Shown: positions 24,846 through 32,986, numbered from the stretch's first letter. The stretch: 64,000 bases of DNA from Sulfitobacter mediterraneus (GCF_003054325.1 NZ_QBKU01000014.1:1-64000), one strand, 5' to 3'. Numbers and translations: made by a program. Notes: generated by a model from the letters alone, not told the origin.

Positions 24846-25286
24846 TTAAGTCTGGCCCTCAGCCCGTTTGAGCAAAAACAGATTGCGACCCGCATCATCA
24901 AGCGCGGCAATTTCTGCACGGGCTTCTTCCAGTGATTGTTCTTTGACCGCCCGGTCCAGCACCGTTTCGTTGGTCTTGGTTTCGCGAAAGGCTGTGAAGA
25001 GGCGGGCCTCGGCCAATGCGGCCTGTTCTTCGAGTTTTTCGCGCTCTTCTTCCAGCCCGCGCTGCTTGATATCCACCGATTTGAGGTATCCGGGTAGATA
25101 GGGGCGGGTGTCTGCATTGCTTTGGCTGGCTTCGGTTGCGGCGTGCTGGGATAGATCTGCGCTTTGCCGGTCCAGATCCGATTGGGCGGCACGCAAGGCA
25201 GAGAGCTCGGCGCCGATGCTTTCCAATTCGTGCTGTTTGATGCGGCCGATCAGCTTGAGCGCGGCCAAGCGGTTGCGCGGGGGCAT
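24846..25286 (-). CDS. fliJ: FliJ-like coiled-coil flagellar export protein
   Basis: 146 residues, almost entirely charged heptad-like helix (for example LEEEREKLEEQAALAEARLF), with little other information. Length and coiled-coil character fit FliJ, the small stalk-like component of the export ATPase. FliJ is otherwise missing from this cluster, whereas fliI and fliH are present. It begins 3 bases after motA in the same direction, which is an unusual place because fliJ normally follows fliI. Assignment rests on length, helix pattern and absence of another candidate. Confidence 0.5.
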   Translation of the reverse strand: MPPRNRLAALKLIGRIKQHELESIGAELSALRAAQSDLDRQSADLSQHAATEASQSNADTRPYLPGYLKSVDIKQRGLEEEREKLEEQAALAEARLFTAFRETKTNETVLDRAVKEQSLEEARAEIAALDDAGRNLFLLKRAEGQT

Positions 25287-25289
25287 GGA

Positions 25290-26159
25290 TTAAGCGGCCT
25301 CTGGCGCAGACTGGCGTGCCTCTTCCATCTCATAGAACGTTGGCTGCAGGTCGCTTGGAATATTGCCGCGGCCGATTTCGGTGCAGATCGCGGGCGAGTG
25401 GTTGTGCAGCATTGCGATAAAGATGTCGCGGATCACGGCGTAGTAGATCCCGTCTTGCTCTTCGATGGCCTCAAGCCGGTTGGCCAGCGGGGCAACAAAA
25501 AGATAAGCAAGGAAAACCCCAAGGAAAGTACCCACAAGCGCGCCACCGATCATGCCGCCCAGAATGGCAGGGGGTTTGTCGATGGAGGCCATGGTTTTGA
25601 TAACGCCCAGAACCGCCGCAACAATCCCGATCGCGGGCAGGGCATCGCCGACAACGGTCAACCCGTGCGGCGCTACAAGCGCCTCGTGGTGATGTTTCTT
25701 GAGCTTGCGGTTGATCACGTCTTCGGCCTGATACGGATCATCAAACTGAAGGGCGAGCATACGGAAACTGTCGGTGATCAGGTCAATGGCAAAGTGATCT
25801 TTTTGCAGTTTGGGATACTGGGAGAAGATCGTGCTTTCCTTCGGATTCTCAATATGTTCGTCAAGGGACAGCATGCCGTTCTGCTGATACATCTTGGTCA
25901 GGGTGAACATCAGGTTCAGCAGATCAATGTAATCTTTGTTCTTCCATTTCGGCCCTTTGAAGGTCTTTGCAAGCCCTTTGGCCGCGCCCTTGATGTTGCC
26001 GAGAGAGTTGGCTGCGATGAAAGAGCCGATAGCGGCCCCACCGATCATCATGCCCTCAAAGGGCAGGGCGTATGTGATGATGTCCATCTCGCCGCCGGAC
26101 AGGATATAGCCGCCAAAGACCATGCCCATGACAACAACGAAACCAAGGATAACTGTCAT
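25290..26159 (-). CDS. motA: Flagellar motor stator protein MotA
   Basis: Inner-membrane stator subunit of 289 residues. Four hydrophobic segments are visible: two near the N-terminus (ILGFVVVMGMVFGGYILSG and MMIGGAAIGSFIAAN) and two after the large cytoplasmic loop (PAIGIVAAVLGVIKTM, with its conserved Pro, and GALVGTFLGVFLAYLFVAPLA). The loop carries the charged patch that contacts FliG. It assembles with MotB, encoded separately at 26920-28110. The promoter carries the paired CAAGGATA motif at 26198-26221, centred 50 bases before the ATG, and no clear CtrA box. Confidence 0.95.
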   Translation of the reverse strand: MTVILGFVVVMGMVFGGYILSGGEMDIITYALPFEGMMIGGAAIGSFIAANSLGNIKGAAKGLAKTFKGPKWKNKDYIDLLNLMFTLTKMYQQNGMLSLDEHIENPKESTIFSQYPKLQKDHFAIDLITDSFRMLALQFDDPYQAEDVINRKLKKHHHEALVAPHGLTVVGDALPAIGIVAAVLGVIKTMASIDKPPAILGGMIGGALVGTFLGVFLAYLFVAPLANRLEAIEEQDGIYYAVIRDIFIAMLHNHSPAICTEIGRGNIPSDLQPTFYEMEEARQSAPEAA

Positions 26160-26197
26160 TTTCCGCCCTCTGCGTCACTCAGTCGAACTTTAACCTC

Positions 26198-26221
26198 TAT
26201 TCTCGAGAAAACTCAAGGATA
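26198..26221. promoter_or_regulatory. Paired CAAGGATA motif upstream of motA
   Basis: TATTCTCG-N8-CAAGGATA. The right arm is the exact motif; the left arm matches its reverse complement (TATCCTTG) at 6 of 8 positions. The 8-base spacer is the same as at 34057, 46724 and 51377. Confidence 0.6.
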
Positions 26222-26326
26222 GTTGGCCACTGTTAAGTATAAAGTTGAAATATCAATAACAGTTGACACCGCTTAAAGGAAGAATACAAGTTTAGATATG
26301 TATAACAAGGTTTGGAGTTCAGGCGC

Positions 26327-26923
26327 ATGAACAGTACCGAAAGCGTTTTGGTGGTGCTGATTGACGGTGAAGACGTGAAACATGTGTTTTCTGCCTGGCC
26401 GAGTGACATCTGCCTTGCCGCTTGTTTGATGCGGGATGGCGATTGCAGCATGATCGTATTCCGCCGCGATGAACGCCCGCGCGTTCCGGCGAGATTGGTG
26501 CAGACCTTGGGCGTTGCAGCCGAGGCGGTTTGTTTTGTGCCGAAAGTGGTCGGGTATGAAACCAAGCAGTTTTTGTATTCTGATGAGCGCCGTTTGATGG
26601 AGCTGGTTGCGTCCTATCCCGCGATTTTGGAAGAGGCGATCGACTACGCTGTTAACTATACCTATGCGCTGGAAGAGGGGCTTGATCCCGAAGTTCTGCT
26701 GGGTCTCAAGCAGAAGGATTATCGCGCAAGTCCGATCCAGGCACCGACCGTCGTTCCGGCTGCGTCATTCCGCCGGCATCCGTTTCAGGATAAGCCTAAG
26801 CGGGCACCTGAATTGAACCCGCTGTTGCCAGATTTTCTGAGAAAGTCGGCGGAAAACGCGCGGCGGCCCCGATTTGCAACGGTGCGCAAATCGAGGCCAG
26901 CGGCATTGGTGCCTCAGGTTTAA
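26327..26923 (+). CDS. Hypothetical protein between motA and motB
   Basis: 198 residues from ATG 26327, preceded by GGAG 11 bases upstream. The first 60 residues look like a small alpha/beta domain (SVLVVLIDGEDVKHVFSAW, then CSMIVFRRDERPRVPARLV). A helical middle follows. The last 60 residues are Pro- and Arg/Lys-rich and probably disordered. No signal peptide or transmembrane helix is visible. I do not recognise the family. It is divergent from motA and overlaps the last four bases of motB on the other strand. The position between the two stator genes suggests a motility-related role, which is inference only. Confidence 0.65.
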   Translation: MNSTESVLVVLIDGEDVKHVFSAWPSDICLAACLMRDGDCSMIVFRRDERPRVPARLVQTLGVAAEAVCFVPKVVGYETKQFLYSDERRLMELVASYPAILEEAIDYAVNYTYALEEGLDPEVLLGLKQKDYRASPIQAPTVVPAASFRRHPFQDKPKRAPELNPLLPDFLRKSAENARRPRFATVRKSRPAALVPQV

Positions 26924-28110
26924 CGCAGCGCGCTGCGCAGATGTTGGAAAACCTGATCGCCAAGAGGGCTTGGTTCTGGCGCGGTGTGATCGGCCGCATG
27001 TTTGGTTTCTTGAGCGGAGTGTGATTTGGTTTCCGCGTGATCTTTGACCGGTGCAGGGTTGTCCATCTTGGGCGCAGGCATATCCGCTTTGGCTTCTTTC
27101 ACCATCGGGGCAGGGGCCATGTCAGCTTTTTGACGGTATTGCACCAGAATGGAGATGCGCCGGTTGGTCGGATCTTTCGGGTTTGCCGGAACCAACAGCT
27201 GTGTATCGGCCAGACCTGAAACCCGGATGATGCGAGCACGATTTACACCGGACCCTTCAAACACCCGGCGGGTGGCATTGGCGCGATCCGAGGATAGATC
27301 CCAGTTGTCGTATTTGGTGCTGTCGGCAAAGCGCACGGCATCGGTGTGACCAGACAGAACCATGCGATTTGGGATGTTCGCAAGCGATTGTCCAAGTTTG
27401 TTCATCAGTGTTTTGGTGGCGCCCGCCATTTCGGCGCGGCCACTGTGGAACATCGGTTTGCCATCCTGATCGACAATCAGAATTTGCAGGCCGTCCGGGG
27501 TTTTTTCAAAAATAACATTGGCTTGCAAATCTTTGAGGTCCGGGTTTGCCTGCATGGCACTTTGAATTTCCATGCGGAGCTCTTCGAACTGGCTATCGTC
27601 TTGCTTGCGCACCTCGGCCATCGCGGCGTCTTGGCCGCCGGTGCCGTCAGAAGTGCCTTCTTTGCCGGATTCGCTGAACTCAACAGCCGCATCTGCAGCC
27701 GCTGGGTGTTCGTGATCACCCTCTTTGGAACCGAGCACTTTTTCCTTGGGATCGGATGTGGGGGTGACGTCGCGGATTTCCCACTTGGCGGGGGAGGGAT
27801 CATCGATTTTGCCAAGTTCGGAACCGCGTGCCACGACGCTGCCGTTTGAGGCGGTCAATGTGCCGGGTGGTCCAAGGGTTGCGCCATCCAAAATGCCGCT
27901 GCCGCCGGGCATGGTCGCATTGGTGAAGTATTCCGCGATGCCGCGCAATTTGGCTTCGTCAGAGCTGGCGAGGATCCACATAAGTAGGAAAAACGCCATC
28001 ATCGCTGTCATGAAGTCCGCATAAGCCACTTTCCAGCCGCCGCCGTGATGGCCGCCACCTTCGATGACTTCGATCTTCTTAAAGATTTTGGGCTGCGCTG
28101 CTGCTGCCAT
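26920..28110 (-). CDS. motB: Flagellar motor stator protein MotB (OmpA-like peptidoglycan-binding domain)
   Basis: 396 residues. The single transmembrane helix follows GGGWKVAYADFMTAMMAFFL, with Asp32 at the position of the essential ion-binding aspartate. A long acidic linker of about 150 residues precedes the OmpA/MotB domain (residues about 215-335: LSGHTDAVRF, NWDLSSDRANATRRVFEGSG). A Pro/Ala/Lys-rich tail of about 60 residues follows. It is longer than the 300-residue enteric MotB. The gene is separate from motA. A CtrA-type box at 28198-28212 lies about 90 bases upstream. Confidence 0.93.
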   Translation of the reverse strand: MAAAAQPKIFKKIEVIEGGGHHGGGWKVAYADFMTAMMAFFLLMWILASSDEAKLRGIAEYFTNATMPGGSGILDGATLGPPGTLTASNGSVVARGSELGKIDDPSPAKWEIRDVTPTSDPKEKVLGSKEGDHEHPAAADAAVEFSESGKEGTSDGTGGQDAAMAEVRKQDDSQFEELRMEIQSAMQANPDLKDLQANVIFEKTPDGLQILIVDQDGKPMFHSGRAEMAGATKTLMNKLGQSLANIPNRMVLSGHTDAVRFADSTKYDNWDLSSDRANATRRVFEGSGVNRARIIRVSGLADTQLLVPANPKDPTNRRISILVQYRQKADMAPAPMVKEAKADMPAPKMDNPAPVKDHAETKSHSAQETKHAADHTAPEPSPLGDQVFQHLRSALR

Positions 28111-28196
28111 GATGCTCTGCCTCGTCCACGTCGATTAGGTTCGATCGTTTTCGGCGGGCGTGCTTCTGCTAGTCCGCGGTTAAGGCAGTTATCAAT

Positions 28197-28212
28197 GTTA
28201 AGTGTGAGTTAA
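28197..28212 (-). promoter_or_regulatory. CtrA-type box upstream of motB
   Basis: On the minus strand TTAA-CTCACAC-TTAAC, an exact match to the CtrA consensus, 87-102 bases before the motB ATG. The same bases read as TTAA-N7-TTAA on the plus strand. Confidence 0.7.
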
Positions 28213-28255
28213 GCAGGACCAAATTGGGGCAATAGTGTGGCCCGGTCCGAAAGTG

Positions 28256-28729
28256 TCAGACCGTGGGTCTGCCGCTTTGTTGGTTTGTGTCATCGCGGGC
28301 GTATTTTCCAAGACCGATGCGTTTGGCATATTCAGCCTTGCGGATGGAATAGTTTGGCGCGACCAGCGGGTGATCTTCGGGCAGATCAAATTGCAGGCGG
28401 TATTGATCTTCGGTCAACCCATGCTCTGCCTTGAGGTGGCGTTTGAGCATCGTAAAGGATCGACCACAACACAGGCAGGTGACGGTGTCATTGGTCACGG
28501 ATTTGGAAACCGGAACCGCAGGATGCGCCATCACGGCGGTTGGAAGGGACGGCGTGGGCGCTTCGGTCAGGTTGGCGATGGCGCCGGTTATGCCGCTCAG
28601 GGCATTTGGCAATTGGCGGGCCAGTGCAATCACGTCTTCGACTGTTGCGTTTTCGCGGGATGCAAAGGCGCTGAGAACCTTTAACGCGGCATCGGATGGA
28701 TCAACTGTGTTTTTGTTTTCCACAATCAT
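28256..28729 (-). CDS. mucR: MucR/Ros family zinc-finger transcriptional regulator
   Basis: About 157 residues. The Ros-type zinc finger is CLCCGRSFTMLKRHLKAEH, in the order Cys2-His2, followed by the conserved YRLQFDLPEDHPLVAPNYS region and the LAKxxGLGK-like block (YAKRIGLGKYARD). MucR proteins bind AT-rich promoter DNA and commonly control exopolysaccharide and motility genes in Alphaproteobacteria. I chose the ATG at 28729 because the helical N-terminus starts there and an AAAGAGCGAG stretch lies just before it; an in-frame ATG 45 bases upstream adds a poorly structured leader. It lies alone between motB and a long intergenic region with inverted repeats. Confidence 0.9.
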   Translation of the reverse strand: MIVENKNTVDPSDAALKVLSAFASRENATVEDVIALARQLPNALSGITGAIANLTEAPTPSLPTAVMAHPAVPVSKSVTNDTVTCLCCGRSFTMLKRHLKAEHGLTEDQYRLQFDLPEDHPLVAPNYSIRKAEYAKRIGLGKYARDDTNQQSGRPTV

Positions 28730-28930
28730 CTCGCTCTTTATTCCAGTCGGCCGTGATCGGGTCACACATACCAATGCGCAAGCCGACCTGCCTGGTTCCT
28801 AATTCTTGCAGTCCGCCATTCATCCCACGGCAAAGATGCCCGCAGTGTAAAGGCGAGTATCCATGCTTTGGGCTTATGATCAAAACTTTGGTCAAGATAA
28901 GCGGTCAATTCTCCTTGCTTTACAAGAAAA

Positions 28931-28990
28931 ATGTGCAAATTGGCTCACTTTTGCACAAATTCGCCGGTTTGAGCCGCCAATTGTGCAAAT
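28931..28990. repeat. Cluster of TTGTGCAA-type inverted/direct repeats
   Basis: ATGTGCAAAT at 28931, TTGCACAA at 28951 (inverted) and TTGTGCAA at 28981 (direct). The last two are perfect 8-base inverted arms about 22 bases apart. It lies about 200 bases upstream of mucR and could be a regulator-binding region or a hairpin. Confidence 0.45.
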
Positions 28991-29009
28991 TTCTCTAGTT
29001 TTGCGTGTA

Positions 29010-29237
29010 TTAGTGGCAGAGCGAAGCAGAGGAACCGCCGTTTTGCCTAACGGGACCAAGGTCAGTTGCGCCACTGCTGTTGGATAAAAGCCCTGCCTGC
29101 GTGATGACATGCCCCGCCGCTTGCAATGTGTCATGAAGAAAATCGTCGTGCTCTGTCAATTTGATCAGTTTTTCCAACCGCTGAGCCGCTGCGAGAGCGA
29201 GAGAGCGAGTTGCGTAAGCGCCGTTTGTGCCTGTCAT
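29010..29237 (-). CDS. Possible small protein of unknown function
   Basis: 75 residues. The first 50 read like amphipathic helices (SLALAAAQRLEKLIKLTEHD, then FLHDTLQAAGHVITQAG), which is more protein-like than most chance frames. The C-terminus is low-complexity. There is only a weak ribosome site (GGGTAAC) before the ATG. It fills part of a long gap upstream of mucR and would be transcribed in the same direction. Whether it is expressed is uncertain. Confidence 0.3.
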   Translation of the reverse strand: MTGTNGAYATRSLALAAAQRLEKLIKLTEHDDFLHDTLQAAGHVITQAGLLSNSSGATDLGPVRQNGGSSASLCH

Positions 29238-29513
29238 TTTGTTACCCAGTTTCCAGGTTTATGCCGGCGCTTTCTGCGACCGTTACAAGTACTATGTAGA
29301 ACTCAAAGTTAACAGAGAGTGAACAAATCCGGGAAAGGCAGAAGAAATGCAATTTGTTCTTTTGTTGTTCTTGCGACCTGCAATGCGCGCCGGGTGACAG
29401 GAAAGAATAGTTAAAATTCTGATAAGATATTGTTGAAAAATTCCACTTAAAGTTACAAACTTGAGACAGGGTGAGTCTCAAGCCATTGTTTCAAAAGAGT
29501 CGTTTTTCCGATC

Positions 29514-30218
29514 ATGAACCAGGATCAAAATCGTTTTTCTTCAGTGCTGGTCACCACAGACCCGGCGCTGAAGACTGCGCTGAGCTACCTGTTTTCAGTT
29601 ATCTTGAAGTACGATTTTGAAGTTATCGAAGAGTTCACAAAAGACGGACAGGATGCTGCGCTTGCCCTGAACCCGCAGGCGCTTTTTGTGTTCCCGCCCA
29701 AGGTGAAGGAAGAGGCGGTCGCGCTGATTGAGCGGGTCAAGCAAAAGGCCAACCCGCCGGTGGTGATTGTGCTGCAAAACGGAGTGTCGGAATTTGGGGC
29801 GCAGGCCTTTCTTGCCGGAGCTGACGATGTGGTTGACTGGCCCTGTTCCCTGCATGAATTGGCGCTGCGGCTTTTTGTGCGTTTGGGGCAATCACCAAAC
29901 ACCAGCTCCGCATCGGTTCAGGATGCAAATTGGGAAACCGAAGCTTACATCGCGGCGCGGGCCGGCCTGACAACCGCTGAGGCGCAGGTGATGCGCGTCT
30001 TGTTCAGCCACGATGGGCAGATCGTGACCCGCGACGATCTAAGTTATGCAGTTGATGCGCGCCCCTGGCGTTATGGTGATCGCAAGTTTGATGTCCACGT
30101 GGCAAAGATCCGCAAAAAGCTGCTTGATTCATTTGGATCGCAAATGTCGGTCTCAACCGTACGGTCGTCGGGGTATTGCCTGTCCACGAATGGTGCCGAT
30201 CTTTTTAGCGAAAGCTGA
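29514..30218 (+). CDS. OmpR/PhoB-type winged-helix regulator with degenerate receiver
   Basis: 234 residues. The N-terminal 120 residues have a receiver-like fold but the strand that should end in the phospho-acceptor Asp reads ALFVFPPK, and no acidic pair follows the first strand (SSVLVTTDPAL). The C-terminal winged helix (about 145-230) is good: LTTAEAQVMRVLFSHDGQIVTRDDLSYAV, then FDVHVAKIRKKLLD and VSTVRSSGYCL. It is therefore a DNA-binding protein that probably does not depend on phosphorylation at the usual site. It sits within the flagellar cluster before flaF/flbT, so a motility regulon is the likely target; this is inference. Confidence 0.85.
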   Translation: MNQDQNRFSSVLVTTDPALKTALSYLFSVILKYDFEVIEEFTKDGQDAALALNPQALFVFPPKVKEEAVALIERVKQKANPPVVIVLQNGVSEFGAQAFLAGADDVVDWPCSLHELALRLFVRLGQSPNTSSASVQDANWETEAYIAARAGLTTAEAQVMRVLFSHDGQIVTRDDLSYAVDARPWRYGDRKFDVHVAKIRKKLLDSFGSQMSVSTVRSSGYCLSTNGADLFSES

Positions 30219-30609
30219 GAAATTAGGCAGTTCTGCGTCTTTGCATCCGGTTGCAAACTTTGGCTTCGCCCTCCCCAGAAATAGCGAATTAAGGTTTTAG
30301 TAGATTTCTCTTTTTACAAGAGGGGAAATGTAAATTCGCTACCCTCGCTGAACATCTGCTATATTTTGCCCCAAGCACAAGCTCTAGGATTGATAGAAAT
30401 TCGTGCCACTAGATGTAGGAGCCCATAAACCAAGGGAAATTTGTAGATTTTGACAACCACTCGTGCCGTCAGGCCGGCGTTAAGTTGCCTATTTTCGGGC
30501 GAAGCCGTGCCCTCGAAGTTTCAAAAAGGTTAACAAATCTTTCGTTCAAAATGAAAACTTTGCGAGGTAATCTGGAGTTGCATTGGTTTTTGATCGGGGG
30601 ATCTTGGTA
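30219..30609. other. 391-base intergenic region with a 9-bp inverted repeat
   Basis: No credible gene. TAGCGAATT at 30282-30290 and AATTCGCTA at 30333-30341 are perfect inverted arms separated by 42 bases that include TTTCTC and GAGGGGAAA. This could form a long hairpin downstream of the winged-helix gene. Three related CGTGCC elements occur at 30402, 30461 and 30507. TTAAC half-sites occur near 30478 and 30529 without a full CtrA box. Confidence 0.45.
30282..30341. repeat. Inverted repeat (9-bp arms)
   Basis: Arms TAGCGAATT and AATTCGCTA, perfect complements, 42 bases apart, 64 bases after the winged-helix regulator gene. Possible structured 3' end or small RNA; undecided. Confidence 0.4.
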
Positions 30610-31074
30610 GTGGTTGATATTCTTGAGCACGTGTGGAGCGGAACGATTGAACGCCGCGATATGGCTGAATTATCCCCACTTGCGCAGATTCTGTCCTCCC
30701 TCTTGGCGGCACCCACACTTTGCCTGATTACACAGGCAGGCGCTGACGGCTTGAAACCGTTTGCAAGCTACGGTGGTTGCGAAGTCATGCCGGGGGCGAG
30801 CCTTGCTGATGTATTGGACGAAGAATTGGGGATCGAAATCAGCGATGAGACGATCGTTTTGGTCGAGCCCCGCGCGATGAGCGAAGCGGATTATTATTCG
30901 GGCAAAGAGTTGGGCCAGGTTTTGGGCTCCCTCTTGGTGGATCTTTCAGGGCTGGAGCAAGGTCAATTGGCCGCTTTTGCAGATCGCACCACTGCGCAAG
31001 CGGCACCGGCGGGCCAGGAAATGGCAAAAGGGCGCCTGCAGGCAGAACAGATGGCGGAAAGCCACGTAAACTAA
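30610..31074 (+). CDS. Hypothetical protein upstream of flaF
   Basis: About 154 residues from GTG 30610, which has GGGGG about 10 bases upstream; ATG at 30661 is an alternative. The sequence is acidic and helix-rich (LSPLAQILSSLLAAPTLCLI, LADVLDEELGIEISDETIVL) without signal peptide, transmembrane helix or a motif I recognise. A GC-rich perfect hairpin follows at 31081. It lies between the winged-helix regulator and flaF in the same direction. The location suggests a motility-associated protein, but no function can be assigned. Confidence 0.6.
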   Translation: MVDILEHVWSGTIERRDMAELSPLAQILSSLLAAPTLCLITQAGADGLKPFASYGGCEVMPGASLADVLDEELGIEISDETIVLVEPRAMSEADYYSGKELGQVLGSLLVDLSGLEQGQLAAFADRTTAQAAPAGQEMAKGRLQAEQMAESHVN

Positions 31075-31080
31075 CCTCGT

Positions 31081-31111
31081 CAGCGGCGCGTGCCTTGATG
31101 CCGCGCCGCTG
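31081..31111 (+). terminator. GC-rich hairpin, probable terminator
   Basis: CAGCGGCGCG and CGCGCCGCTG form a perfect 10-base stem with an 11-base loop, 6 bases after the stop of the gene at 30610. The following T content is low (TTCAAACTC), so termination may be weak. Confidence 0.55.
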
Positions 31112-31249
31112 TTCAAACTCTATTTCTATGAACAACAACTCGCAAAACCTTGGTTTCCCAAGGAAATCAGCCATGATCTGTGGCAGATGTGCCATGATTG
31201 TCGTTTAAGGCCGCTCAAAAGCGGACTTTGTCATCGAATTGCCGGAATC

Positions 31250-31265
31250 TTAAATTTCTCTTAAC
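31250..31265 (+). promoter_or_regulatory. CtrA-type box upstream of flaF
   Basis: TTAA-ATTTCTC-TTAAC, exact match to TTAA-N7-TTAAC, 52 bases before the flaF ATG. Confidence 0.75.
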
Positions 31266-31316
31266 CGCGTCTGGCTAAAGTTAAGCTGAGGCAGAAAAAA
31301 CAAACAGGTGACGAGA

Positions 31317-31718
31317 ATGAGTGTAGCCGCATATAAGCGGACCATCTCGCACACGGAAGCGCCGCGTCAAATTGAGCGCCGCATCCTTGCGCAGGTGACT
31401 TCAGAACTGGAACAACAGTTCGACGCTTTCGATAACGCCGAACGAAAAATTGATCGTTTGCAAGTGCTTGCAGATGGTCTTCGCCATTCACTGTGGAGAA
31501 ATCAGCAGGTTTGGGCGACGTTCAAAATGGATCTCATGGAAAAAGAGAACAATTTGAGCCCTGAATTGCGGGCCTCATTGGTGTCTTTGGCGATCTGGGT
31601 AGAAGGCCATACGCAGAGCGTTTTATCGGGTGGCAAAAACGTTAAGCCCCTGATCGATATTAACCGTAGCATCATCGACGGTCTTGGCGGCCGGGCGTTT
31701 GATACAGCAGCGGAGTGA
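31317..31718 (+). CDS. flaF: Flagellar biosynthesis regulator FlaF
   Basis: 133 residues from ATG 31317 (GGTGACGAG upstream). FlaF is an alphaproteobacterial protein required for flagellin translation and secretion in Caulobacter and works opposite FlbT. Family features include the N-terminal YKRTISHTEAPRQIERRIL and the middle region LRHSLWRNQQVWATFKMDL followed by LSPELRASLVSLAIWVEGHT. It is the first gene of a flaF-flbT-DUF1217 unit, with 6 bases to flbT, under a perfect CtrA box. The flagellin gene fliC is 17 kb away, unlike in species where the three genes are adjacent. Confidence 0.93.
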   Translation: MSVAAYKRTISHTEAPRQIERRILAQVTSELEQQFDAFDNAERKIDRLQVLADGLRHSLWRNQQVWATFKMDLMEKENNLSPELRASLVSLAIWVEGHTQSVLSGGKNVKPLIDINRSIIDGLGGRAFDTAAE

Positions 31719-31724
31719 TTTGAT

Positions 31725-32144
31725 ATGGCGTTGCGACTGACCCTAAAACCAAACGAGCGGATTTTGATCAACGGCTGTGTTGTGCGCAATGCGGACCGGC
31801 GGCAAATGCTGATCATCGAAAACCACGCCGATATCGTCCGTGAGGCCGATCTTCTGGACGAATCCGAAGCGCGATCCCCCGTGAAAGAGGTCTATTACTT
31901 CATTCAGGCGGCTTTGCTTGATCCGAATGTGCGCGGCAAGTTGGTGCCGATCATTCAAAAGAAACTGGGTAAACTTGTCCCTGTTTTTCATGACGACATG
32001 AGCCAGCATATCTTTGAAGCGGCGAGCCAGGTGTCTCAGACCGACTTTTACAAAGCGATGCGTGCGCTGCGTCCGGTGATGGACTATGAAACGCAGCTGT
32101 TTGATGTCCTTCAGGCGAAAAATGCGGCCACTGCCGCAGAATAG
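31725..32144 (+). CDS. flbT: Flagellin translational regulator FlbT
   Basis: 139 residues. FlbT binds the 5' leader of flagellin mRNA in Caulobacter and represses its translation until the hook is complete. The family opening LTLKPNERILINGCVVRNADRR is intact, as are the PVKEVYYFIQAALLDP segment and the C-terminal helices (VLQAKNAAT). It follows flaF by 6 bases and precedes the DUF1217 gene by 8. The long leader of fliC (ATG 49119) is a likely target. Confidence 0.95.
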   Translation: MALRLTLKPNERILINGCVVRNADRRQMLIIENHADIVREADLLDESEARSPVKEVYYFIQAALLDPNVRGKLVPIIQKKLGKLVPVFHDDMSQHIFEAASQVSQTDFYKAMRALRPVMDYETQLFDVLQAKNAATAAE

Positions 32145-32152
32145 GATACGCT

Positions 32153-32977
32153 ATGATCAGCATCTCGGGATTGACCAGCCAGACCGCGCTGCGGTTGATT
32201 GACGTCACGCGAGATCGCCAGATCGAAGTGATGCGCGACGATCCCGCAAACAAGCGCGGAGAAGAAGCATTTCGGGAACGAATTGCGAGCATCAGCACCC
32301 CAGAAGAGCTGGTTGCGGACTTTGAGGTCTATAGCTTTGTGATGAAAGCCTTTGATCTTGAGGATCAGATTTTTGGCAAAGGCATGGTGCGCAAGATCCT
32401 CGAAAGTGATCCGGTAGATGAAGCATCGCTGTTGAACCGATTGACGGATTCGCGGTTTCGGGAGATGCATCTTTCGCTTGAGTTTACCACCGAGGATGGG
32501 CCGCAAGACCCTGATTTCTCGAATGAAACCTGGGTGAATGAAATTGTTGACCGGTTCTATAACCGGCAATTCATCAACGAGAATGACAATCAAAACGGTA
32601 CCGTGGGTACGGTGCTTGAGTTTCGCGAAGAGGTTGCAGGGCTCAACAGTTGGTTTGAGGTTCTGGCCGATGAGAAGCTCACCAAATTTTTCCAAATCAC
32701 CCTGAATTTACCAGAGCAAATTTCCGGTCTTGATCTGGAAGTGCAAAAGAAACTGTTCGAAGATAAATATGATCTGGCGGACCTTGCTGACCCAGCAGAG
32801 CAAGAGCGGATGATCACCCGCTATATGGCGATTTCTGACGTGTTGAACCCGCCGCAGTTTTCCGCGGGCAGCCCAGCGGTGAGCATTTTGCAATCTGCAA
32901 GTTTCGGGGCGCAATTTGTACCGATCACGTTGGATGTTGCGACCGTCACGTTCTCAGCATCACAGCTTTACCGTTGA
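32153..32977 (+). CDS. DUF1217 domain flagellar-cluster protein
   Basis: 274 residues. Matches the DUF1217 family, found in alphaproteobacterial flagellar clusters (family recalled from the features SPEELVADFEVYSFVMKAFDLE-like region and the helical repeat character). The domain is largely helical, with no signal peptide. The role is not established; export or structural functions have been considered because of its linkage with flagellar genes. It is third in the flaF-flbT unit and convergent with fliG, 9 bases between the stops. Confidence 0.8.
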   Translation: MISISGLTSQTALRLIDVTRDRQIEVMRDDPANKRGEEAFRERIASISTPEELVADFEVYSFVMKAFDLEDQIFGKGMVRKILESDPVDEASLLNRLTDSRFREMHLSLEFTTEDGPQDPDFSNETWVNEIVDRFYNRQFINENDNQNGTVGTVLEFREEVAGLNSWFEVLADEKLTKFFQITLNLPEQISGLDLEVQKKLFEDKYDLADLADPAEQERMITRYMAISDVLNPPQFSAGSPAVSILQSASFGAQFVPITLDVATVTFSASQLYR

Positions 32978-32986
32978 TTCGGGCGG

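Larger units (their letters stand above)
28730..29513. other. Long intergenic region upstream of mucR and the winged-helix regulator
   Basis: 784 bases with at most one small open frame (29010-29237). The central part is AT-rich and contains repeated TTGTGCAA-type elements at 28931-28990. The right part before 29514 is very AT-rich (ATAGTTAAAATTCTGATAAG and neighbours) and has isolated TTAAC half-sites but no full CtrA box. It probably holds the promoters of both flanking regulators; an RNA gene cannot be excluded. Confidence 0.5.

Noticed and set aside
28931..28990. CRISPR-like repeats
   Set aside because: Only three short elements in mixed orientation with no regular spacers and no cas genes.
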